This document shows, piece after piece, positions 6,289 to 10,809 of a DNA stretch of 10,809 bases. Below the pieces are notes generated by a model. The model had not been told where the DNA came from, did not search any database, and worked only from the letters and a program-made list of their open reading frames with translations. The position numbers and the translations under genes were made by a program. The stretch comes from an uncultured Bacilli bacterium (GTDB lineage: Bacteria > Bacillota_I > Bacilli_A > RF39 > UBA660): NCBI GenBank assembly GCA_910580135.1, contig CAJTXC010000046.1:1-10809 (forward strand), given 5' to 3'. The stretch's first letter is position 1. Every line of letters begins with the position of its first letter.

Positions 6289-6758
6289 TTTATTTCCTCC
6301 TTGATTTTTGTTATTTTTCTTCTTAATATAAAGTCAGGTACTTTTTTCTTATCCTTTAATCTTTTAAAACTTTCTTTGTTATCAACATAAAAATCACTTA
6401 GTCTAATATAATCATCATTTAACAATAATTCACATGAATAATCAAAAATATCGGAATTTTCTACCTTAAAGAAATCTTCATAATTTAACACAACAGAAAA
6501 TTCTTTATCATGTCCTCTTAATATATACCAAGAAATAAGATATGCAACTTCAAAAAGTATCCATTCTCCACTTTGTAGTTCATCAACTACTATTTTTTTT
6601 ACACTAGATTGTTTATCAGAAATCAAGAAACAGCTTAATTTCATATCATCATTCAAGATAGTTCCTACATAAAATCCCATTTTCCACGCTAATTTGATAA
6701 CATCATCAGTTTTATATTTCTTAAGAAGTTTTTTTGGTGTTACATTTTCTAAAAGCAA
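6285..6758 (-). CDS. Unidentified protein resembling a degenerate ImmA/IrrE peptidase, first gene of the T-box/tyrS operon
   Basis: This 157-residue soluble protein has no confident family match. Its middle resembles the ImmA/IrrE zincin fold: AYLISWYIL (72-80) aligns with the AHELGHYIL helix, and DIFDYSCELLLND (103-115 area) with EANRFAAELLMP. In the first motif His, Glu and His would be Tyr73, Leu74 and Trp77, so zinc catalysis is unlikely. The start is a TTG at 6758, 9 nt after AAGGAG (6773-6768). An in-frame ATG at 6767 abuts that site with no spacing, and one at 6791 lies inside the T-box terminator. The stop overlaps the tyrS ATG (ATGA). The leader places it under tyrosine control together with tyrS. 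The ImmA comparison is my own reading and is tentative. Confidence 0.75.
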   Translation of the reverse strand: MLLENVTPKKLLKKYKTDDVIKLAWKMGFYVGTILNDDMKLSCFLISDKQSSVKKIVVDELQSGEWILFEVAYLISWYILRGHDKEFSVVLNYEDFFKVENSDIFDYSCELLLNDDYIRLSDFYVDNKESFKRLKDKKKVPDFILRRKITKIKEEIK

Positions 6759-6779
6759 TACAATCATCTCCTTAAAATT

Positions 6780-6811
6780 AAAAAAGCCCATCCTAATTAA
6801 AGGATGAACTT
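6780..6811 (-). terminator. T-box terminator hairpin
   Basis: On the minus strand AAGTTCATCCT pairs with AGGATGGGCTT (two G-U pairs, loop TTAATT), followed by six U residues (6785-6780). Its 5' arm also belongs to the T-box antiterminator region, giving the usual choice between the two folds. Confidence 0.9.
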
Positions 6812-6917
6812 ATAGTCCACGGTACCACCTTTGTTCTAGAATTATTTCTAGCTCTTAATTAAGTTATCGCCTGTATTACGTTTTAGCTCCAGAGTCGTAA
6901 ATTCCTTCATCACTAAC
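6780..6917 (-). ncRNA. T-box riboswitch, probably tyrosine-specific, with short stem I
   Basis: The T-box core AAGGTGGTACCG (6831-6820) is unmistakable. UGGU within it would pair with a tRNA ACCA end, which fits the A73 discriminator of tRNA-Tyr. Upstream, stem III is CTAGAA/TTCTAG (6851-6846 with 6841-6836). Stem I can be folded as a base GUUA (6917-6914) with UAAC (6866-6863), a kink-turn-like GUGAUGA, and a short upper stem UUACG (6900-6896) with CGUAA (6880-6876). UAC (6875-6873) followed by a purine then stands in the specifier position, matching tyrosine. The whole leader is only about 140 nt. The class is certain; the stem I fold and specifier are my inference, supported by tyrS downstream. 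Confidence 0.88.
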
Positions 6918-6923
6918 ATCTAT

Positions 6924-6952
6924 ATTTTATTCAATTATTTAACTTTTGTCAA
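6924..6952 (-). promoter_or_regulatory. Promoter of the T-box/tyrS operon
   Basis: On the minus strand a perfect -35 TTGACA (6952-6947), a 17-bp spacer and a -10 TAAAAT (6929-6924) predict a transcript start near 6917. That is exactly where the base of T-box stem I begins. Confidence 0.88.
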
Positions 6953-6974
6953 ACAATATATGAAAAGAAGAAAA

Positions 6975-8384
6975 TTATTTATTTTTTTCTCCTTTTTCTA
7001 AATCTACTAATTTAAGTATATATCTATAAGTTTCATTTGCTGTTCTAACAATAAACACACTTTTTTGACCCTTATGAATTTCTGAGAATATAATAGGTTT
7101 TTCCAAATTATCTCTAACGTCTAGTAATTCATTAAAATTTTTAACATCTATAACATCTTCACTTATGTTAACCATCTTCTTAGAATTAACTATTACTCTG
7201 TCATATTCTCTTAAAATTCTGGATAAAGTAGTGTCATAAACTGTTTTTTTAGAAGTAGTTTTCCTTAAGAACAATAATAATCTCACAATAAATACTATTG
7301 AAATAATAATTGATATAATAGAAAGAATAAGTGTTAAATTATTAGAAATACTAAAGTCTTTATATATTCTTGCATTATCACTATTATTTACCTCGTTGTA
7401 ATCCATGCTTATATTTATCATTTGTTCTGTTAAAGGAACAGTTAATTTCATTACATCATTAGAATCTATATTTTTTATTATGTTGCCTTTTCCATCTTCT
7501 ATTCCGACATGTAAACTTAAAACAAGATTACTAGAAGCACTTATAGCATAAGAACTTTTAAATGCTTTTACAAGATCATTATAATCAGCATAGTTCACCT
7601 TTATATTTTCATTAATTGTAAATCCAGTAGAATTATCTTTAACAACCGTTTTATAATCAGTTAACTTATCTGATTTAGAATAAATAACTTTAGTTTTATC
7701 TTCACTATCAGCTACAGTTACATCAGCTTTTATATAATATGTATATTTATAATTAATGTTTTGGTTAACCATAAAGTTATAATTAAAATTAACATCTACA
7801 TTATCAATTAAGCTAGCAATATAACGCATGTTTTTATTTAAATATGGTTCTTTATAATAATCATTTTGTTTTAAATATACTTTATAATCTAAATTACTAA
7901 CTTGCCTATATAAAACGCTACTTCTCGCTTTTATAGATATACTAGAAACGAAAAGTATGAATCCTAATATTAAAAATATAGCAATACCAAATACATTTAT
8001 AAGTAATCTACTATTATAACTTAAATATAATTTACCTAATGAACTACTATTTCTTTCAGTCTTATCTATGGAAGTTATTTCATTTGTCGAAACATCATCT
8101 TTTACTTTATCTAATAAAACAGTGTTCTCATCTTTTGAAAAAATATCATCATAATTATTAAATTCTTCATTTGCATTATTTAAAGAGACATCATTATAAT
8201 TATCTAGCATATTATTTTCATCTACTACATTATCATTATTTTCAATTGGTAAACTTTCAGAAGGCATAGACTCTTCATCATTTGGATCATATTTATCATT
8301 TTCTTTTAAAACAATTTCCTTATCCATAAGTTCATCAATTGCTTTACTTATTTCATCTAACTCTAATTCTTCCTTTTTATTCAT
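6975..8384 (-). CDS. DUF5305-like two-TM membrane protein
   Basis: This 469-residue protein has an acidic, Asn/Asp/Glu-rich cytoplasmic N-terminus (1-110), TM1 at about 128-148, and an extracytoplasmic beta-rich domain (about 152-348) beginning VLYRQVSNLDYKVYLKQNDYY. TM2 is at about 350-373, followed by a cytoplasmic C-terminal domain (376-469) containing LSRILREYDRVIVNSKK and NFNELLDVRDNLEKPIIF. The external domain plus this C-terminal motif resemble DUF5305, a family often encoded beside SipW-type signal peptidases in archaea and Gram-positive bacteria. I rely on memory of the family pattern. The ATG at 8384 is chosen over the GTG at 8396 because AGGTGG lies 8 nt upstream of it. The signal peptidase stop is 12 nt upstream. 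A role in assembling or processing the secreted partner is inferred from context. Confidence 0.82.
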   Translation of the reverse strand: MNKKEELELDEISKAIDELMDKEIVLKENDKYDPNDEESMPSESLPIENNDNVVDENNMLDNYNDVSLNNANEEFNNYDDIFSKDENTVLLDKVKDDVSTNEITSIDKTERNSSSLGKLYLSYNSRLLINVFGIAIFLILGFILFVSSISIKARSSVLYRQVSNLDYKVYLKQNDYYKEPYLNKNMRYIASLIDNVDVNFNYNFMVNQNINYKYTYYIKADVTVADSEDKTKVIYSKSDKLTDYKTVVKDNSTGFTINENIKVNYADYNDLVKAFKSSYAISASSNLVLSLHVGIEDGKGNIIKNIDSNDVMKLTVPLTEQMINISMDYNEVNNSDNARIYKDFSISNNLTLILSIISIIISIVFIVRLLLFLRKTTSKKTVYDTTLSRILREYDRVIVNSKKMVNISEDVIDVKNFNELLDVRDNLEKPIIFSEIHKGQKSVFIVRTANETYRYILKLVDLEKGEKNK

Positions 8385-8396
8385 ATTATTCACCAC

Positions 8397-9539
8397 CTAT
8401 TTATTCAACAATTCATTTAATGCTACAGTTGGCATTCCTATGTATTTTACTTTAAATTTAACAATTCCTATGACGTCATCTTCTTTTATAATCCAACCAT
8501 CTTTTGAATCGTTATTATCACCCTTTGTAATAAAATTAGTTTTCCCATTGATGTTTAGTATTTTAACAACTCTATGAACTATTATTTTATTATCGTGATT
8601 ATGAACTAAAACATCACCTTTTTTTATTTTATCAAATTCTGATTCTTTATATTTTCTTAAAACTATTACGTCTCCTTTATCAATCGCTGGATGCATTGAC
8701 GCAGAGCCAATCGTTAATGCTTGATACGTAAATAAACCACTTGTTAATATAACTATCGTAAATAACGCCACCGTAATAACGGAATATAAAACCATTTTAC
8801 TTTTATTATACCTAGACGATTTAATTTTTCTTATTTCATAATAATTAAACATACCACTTAATCTAACCATTATTACGATTGGTAAAACGGTTTCTAATAA
8901 TACGTTTATATACTCTCCAAAGTCAGGAAAAATTGGAAGTATATACGTACTTAAATTGGTTATTAACATATAAAGTATAGTATTGGAATAACCTACTTTG
9001 TTAGTTAAAAATATTAAGAATATATTTCTTGTTACACTAGGAAATACCACTAAGCAAATCATCTTTGTTAATCCTAAATATGTTGAAACATCATATAAAT
9101 GAACCATAAGATTAACATCCATCATAACAAAGGCCGCACATCCAATAATCAAACATGCTATATTATTTTTGGTTTTAGGAAATATTTCATACCTTAACAA
9201 CTCACTAATAACTATAAACAATATTACTGGGAACGTATTTTTTATGATGTTCATTGGTGCTAAACTATAACTTGATCTTACAAAGCCACTAAAAAGACCT
9301 AATATGTAAATAATAAAATAATACAGTAAAAGCATTATTACTACATTTAATATAACATCTTTTTTAAATCTGAAATTATCCTTTTTAAAACCAGTTAAAA
9401 TTATAGCTACAATTAAAAATAGTAAGATAACTCCTGTCACTTCATAAGTGTTTGCTATTTTTAACACAAAACTATTAAATAGTAAAAAAATCAGAAGAAT
9501 AATTTCTAAAATAAGTATTTTATTATATCCTTTTTTCAT
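8397..9539 (-). CDS. SipW/ER-type signal peptidase I with a polytopic N-terminal domain
   Basis: This 380-residue integral membrane peptidase removes signal peptides at the outer membrane face. The catalytic domain is C-terminal, after a TM at about 249-270. The nucleophile motif GSASMHP gives Ser281 in SMxP. The second motif NKIIVHRVV places His322 where Lep-type enzymes have Lys, which defines the SipW/archaeal/ER (Ser-His) type. TKGDNN with Asp341 is the third motif. Unusually, residues 1-245 form about six to eight hydrophobic segments with no recognised family, whereas classic SipW is about 190 residues with few TM helices. It lies 76 bp after the TasA-like gene and 12 bp before the DUF5305-like gene, consistent with a dedicated processing enzyme. 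The ATG has a GTGGTGATT-type ribosome site. Confidence 0.9.
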   Translation of the reverse strand: MKKGYNKILILEIILLIFLLFNSFVLKIANTYEVTGVILLFLIVAIILTGFKKDNFRFKKDVILNVVIMLLLYYFIIYILGLFSGFVRSSYSLAPMNIIKNTFPVILFIVISELLRYEIFPKTKNNIACLIIGCAAFVMMDVNLMVHLYDVSTYLGLTKMICLVVFPSVTRNIFLIFLTNKVGYSNTILYMLITNLSTYILPIFPDFGEYINVLLETVLPIVIMVRLSGMFNYYEIRKIKSSRYNKSKMVLYSVITVALFTIVILTSGLFTYQALTIGSASMHPAIDKGDVIVLRKYKESEFDKIKKGDVLVHNHDNKIIVHRVVKILNINGKTNFITKGDNNDSKDGWIIKEDDVIGIVKFKVKYIGMPTVALNELLNK

Positions 9540-9581
9540 CTAATCACCACTTTTTAGTACTTTTGTATAAAATAACAAACC

Positions 9582-9605
9582 AAAGAAGAGAATAAACTCT
9601 TCTTT
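9582..9605 (-). terminator. Hairpin between the TasA-like gene and the signal peptidase gene (partial terminator)
   Basis: AAAGAAGAG (9582-9590) and CTCTTCTTT (9597-9605) form a perfect 9-bp stem with a 6-nt loop. In the minus direction the following sequence is GGTTTGTTATTTT, an interrupted U-tract. This suggests partial termination or mRNA 3'-end protection, so the secreted protein would be made in excess of its peptidase. Confidence 0.6.
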
Positions 9606-9615
9606 AGTAGTTTTT

Positions 9616-10188
9616 TTACTTTTGTTCATAAGTTAAAGTAATATTTAACCCAGAGATAGCAACATCATTTGCTGGAACTGTATCGCTTTCATAAGCTAAT
9701 TCAAGAATTAAACCTTTTGTTTCACCTTTATTTAAAGTGTCATTTGCTGCAACTTCAGCTCCACCATCTGCATATTTTAATGTATAAGTTAAACCATCAC
9801 AAACAGTTGTTGCATCGGCTTCAACATCAGATGTACAAGTTGGTTTAAGTGCCTTTGTTAAAGTACTTAACTTAGCATCAATCGTTCCATTATTAATTAC
9901 TTCAAAACTATAAGAAACTTTATCTCCTGGTTTAGTTAATGATACTTCATAGTTACCAATGGTTGTTTTAGATTCATCAATAGTAGGTGCTGTTGTAACG
10001 TTAGCATCTCCAGTTAATGTTGGTTCACTTAAATTTTGAAAATGAATATCCCATGATGCATTTTCTACTTTTGCCGTTCCTGTAATATTTAATGTTTGGC
10101 TTAATGATGCAAATGCTACTGTAAGTCCTAAAACTGCTACTATTAAAGCCACTAATGATAATGTTTTTATTTTTCTTTCTTTTTCCAT
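9616..10188 (-). CDS. Secreted TasA/CalY-like protein with SipW-type signal peptide
   Basis: This 190-residue exported protein begins with a basic n-region (MEKERKIK) and a hydrophobic core (about 10-27), followed by AFASLSQTLNITGTAKVENASW. That layout is typical of SipW-dependent signal peptides of the TasA/CalY/camelysin group. The mature part is a beta-rich domain with the repeated phrase KPGDKVSYSFEVINNGTIDAKL (about 86-107), characteristic of this family, which forms surface fibres or matrix in Bacillus. Cys118 and Cys130 could form a disulfide. The start has AAAGGAGG and a good promoter about 30-60 bp upstream. The gene heads the cluster with a cognate-type signal peptidase. Cleavage near Ala27-Ser30 is likely. 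Fibre formation by this protein is inference. Confidence 0.85.
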   Translation of the reverse strand: MEKERKIKTLSLVALIVAVLGLTVAFASLSQTLNITGTAKVENASWDIHFQNLSEPTLTGDANVTTAPTIDESKTTIGNYEVSLTKPGDKVSYSFEVINNGTIDAKLSTLTKALKPTCTSDVEADATTVCDGLTYTLKYADGGAEVAANDTLNKGETKGLILELAYESDTVPANDVAISGLNITLTYEQK

Positions 10189-10216
10189 TATTATCCTCCT
10201 TTATTATCATAGTAAT

Positions 10217-10246
10217 ATGATAACACGGAGTTTAAAGATAAGTCAA
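10217..10246 (-). promoter_or_regulatory. Promoter of the TasA-like gene cluster
   Basis: On the minus strand a -35 TTGACT (10246-10241), an 18-bp spacer and a -10 TATCAT (10222-10217) lie about 30 bp upstream of the start codon of the secreted protein. Confidence 0.72.
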
Positions 10247-10258
10247 TAATTAATTAGC

Positions 10259-10684
10259 TTATGTTAAATAATCCATATTTTTTCTTAGAGAGTATGCATA
10301 ATCTTTGTCAAGTTGTTCTTGGTTTGATAATTTTTCTAATAGTTTTTCTAATATAATTTGCGACATTTGATGAAAGCTTTTTTGTATACAGCCCTTTTCT
10401 TGTTCACCTGCCACAAAATAATCATTCACATCTTTACTAATTCCAGATGCAGTATAAATTTTACCATTTATAAGAAGTGCACAATTTCTATAGTTTTTAT
10501 TCATCATTACGGTTGCACCAGGAAAATAGCTAAGTAATATGCCACAAAAATCAGCACAATATAAGTTAAGTAATACCTCTGGATCCGATTGCATATAACC
10601 AAGGTTATTTTCCTCTACAACTTCATATAAAGAAACTTTAATTTTTTTTATTATACTGTTTATATCATTCAATTTAATCACCAA
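10259..10684 (-). CDS. Hypothetical soluble protein
   Basis: This protein of up to 141 residues is not recognised. It has no signal peptide or TM helix. N- and C-terminal helical parts flank a beta-rich middle with ATVMMNKNYRNCALLINGKIYTASGI and four cysteines (CADFC, NCALL, GCIQ). The frame opens after an in-frame TAA at 10693-10691 and offers only non-ATG starts: TTG 10684, GTG 10681 and TTG 10672. GGTGA (10682-10678) could serve the TTG at 10672, which would give 137 residues; the longest form is listed. The stop is 13 bp from the -35 of the TasA-like promoter and no strong terminator separates them, so some read-through is possible. Base composition resembles its neighbours. Confidence 0.7.
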   Translation of the reverse strand: MVIKLNDINSIIKKIKVSLYEVVEENNLGYMQSDPEVLLNLYCADFCGILLSYFPGATVMMNKNYRNCALLINGKIYTASGISKDVNDYFVAGEQEKGCIQKSFHQMSQIILEKLLEKLSNQEQLDKDYAYSLRKNMDYLT

Positions 10685-10731
10685 TGTATTTTATGAAACT
10701 AAGAAAATACCGTGATAAACGCTGAACAAAA

Positions 10732-10751
10732 GAATGAAATAAATTTCATTC
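10732..10751 (-). terminator. Intrinsic terminator of the gene at the right edge
   Basis: GAATGAAAT (10732-10740) and ATTTCATTC (10743-10751) form a 9-bp inverted repeat with a 2-bp centre, so the real loop is slightly larger. On the minus strand it is followed by UUUUGUU. Confidence 0.65.
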
Positions 10752-10809
10752 GCGTTGGTCGTCACCTTCCAACATTCCTACTTCACAGATAAAGCAACCT
10801 TTATTCTCC
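10746..10809 (-). CDS. Partial CDS, C-terminal end of an unidentified gene entering from the right
   Basis: The minus-strand frame from the right edge reads ENKGCFICEVGMLEGDDQRE and ends at TGA (10748-10746). Codon use is gene-like and the stop lies in the 5' arm of a terminator, as for several other genes here. Only about 20 residues are visible, including a CxxC-like CFIC, so no family can be named. Confidence 0.45.
   Translation of the reverse strand, partial: ENKGCFICEVGMLEGDDQRE

Noticed and set aside
6759..6791. Upstream ATG starts at 6791 and 6767 for the ImmA-like protein
   Set aside because: The first is inside the T-box terminator stem; the second touches the ribosome site with no spacing. 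TTG at 6758 fits better.
6848..6919. 23-codon open frame in the T-box leader, a possible leader peptide
   Set aside because: Its ATG would sit at the very 5' end of the transcript with no ribosome site, and the sequence is explained by T-box structure.
10025..10210. Second minus-strand frame over the TasA-like gene's 5' end
   Set aside because: Translation is low complexity and the ribosome site fits the 10188 start of the secreted protein.
1..10809. Alternative genetic code with TGA as tryptophan, suggested by the AT-rich, Mollicutes-like look
   Set aside because: TGA ends the 6285-6758 gene in an ATGA overlap with tyrS and ends the LysM gene within a terminator, and tryptophan is written TGG throughout.

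Overview
The window is AT-rich, uses TGA as a real stop (the 6285-6758 gene and tyrS overlap as ATGA), and has strong AAGGAGG-type ribosome sites, TTGACA/TATAAT promoters and a T-box leader. This points to a low-GC Gram-positive (Firmicutes/Bacillota) bacterium. The gene content (SipW-type signal peptidase with a TasA-like substrate and a DUF5305-like protein) would fit a gut Bacilli/Erysipelotrichia/RF39-like lineage. That placement is inference.

Region 1 (1 to about 2220) is the end of an integrated mobile element, prophage or ICE-like. A Cro/C1-type repressor gene (196-585) faces a divergent leftward promoter whose spacer holds a palindromic operator. Behind the repressor come a coupled zinc-ribbon membrane protein (590-817), a structured 147-nt leader, and a tyrosine recombinase (965-2098). 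Copies of the motif TACCTAG lie on both sides of the recombinase gene. The order repressor, small gene, integrase, attachment end resembles ICEBs1-type and temperate-phage lysogeny modules. The chromosomal junction probably lies in about 2099-2226; all genes to the right are on the minus strand.

Region 2 (2227-6977) is housekeeping chromosome, read leftward. It holds a membrane LysM protein with a J-domain-like cytoplasmic part, an RNase J paralogue whose metal-binding residues are largely replaced (J2-like), a short decayed coding remnant, and an operon with tyrS downstream of a degenerate ImmA/IrrE-like protein. That operon starts at a good promoter followed at once by an unusually short tyrosine T-box riboswitch.

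Region 3 (6975-10188) is a leftward surface-protein cluster. Its members are a secreted TasA/CalY-like protein, a weak hairpin, a polytopic SipW/ER-type signal peptidase, and a DUF5305-like two-TM protein. The likely logic is that the signal peptidase matures the abundant secreted protein and the DUF5305-like protein acts as a membrane partner. A hypothetical protein (10259-10684) lies upstream, and the C-terminus of another minus-strand gene, with its terminator, sits at the right edge.

Four of the minus-strand genes have their stop codon inside the stem of their own terminator, which suggests a compact genome. No tRNA, rRNA, CRISPR array or insertion sequence was seen.
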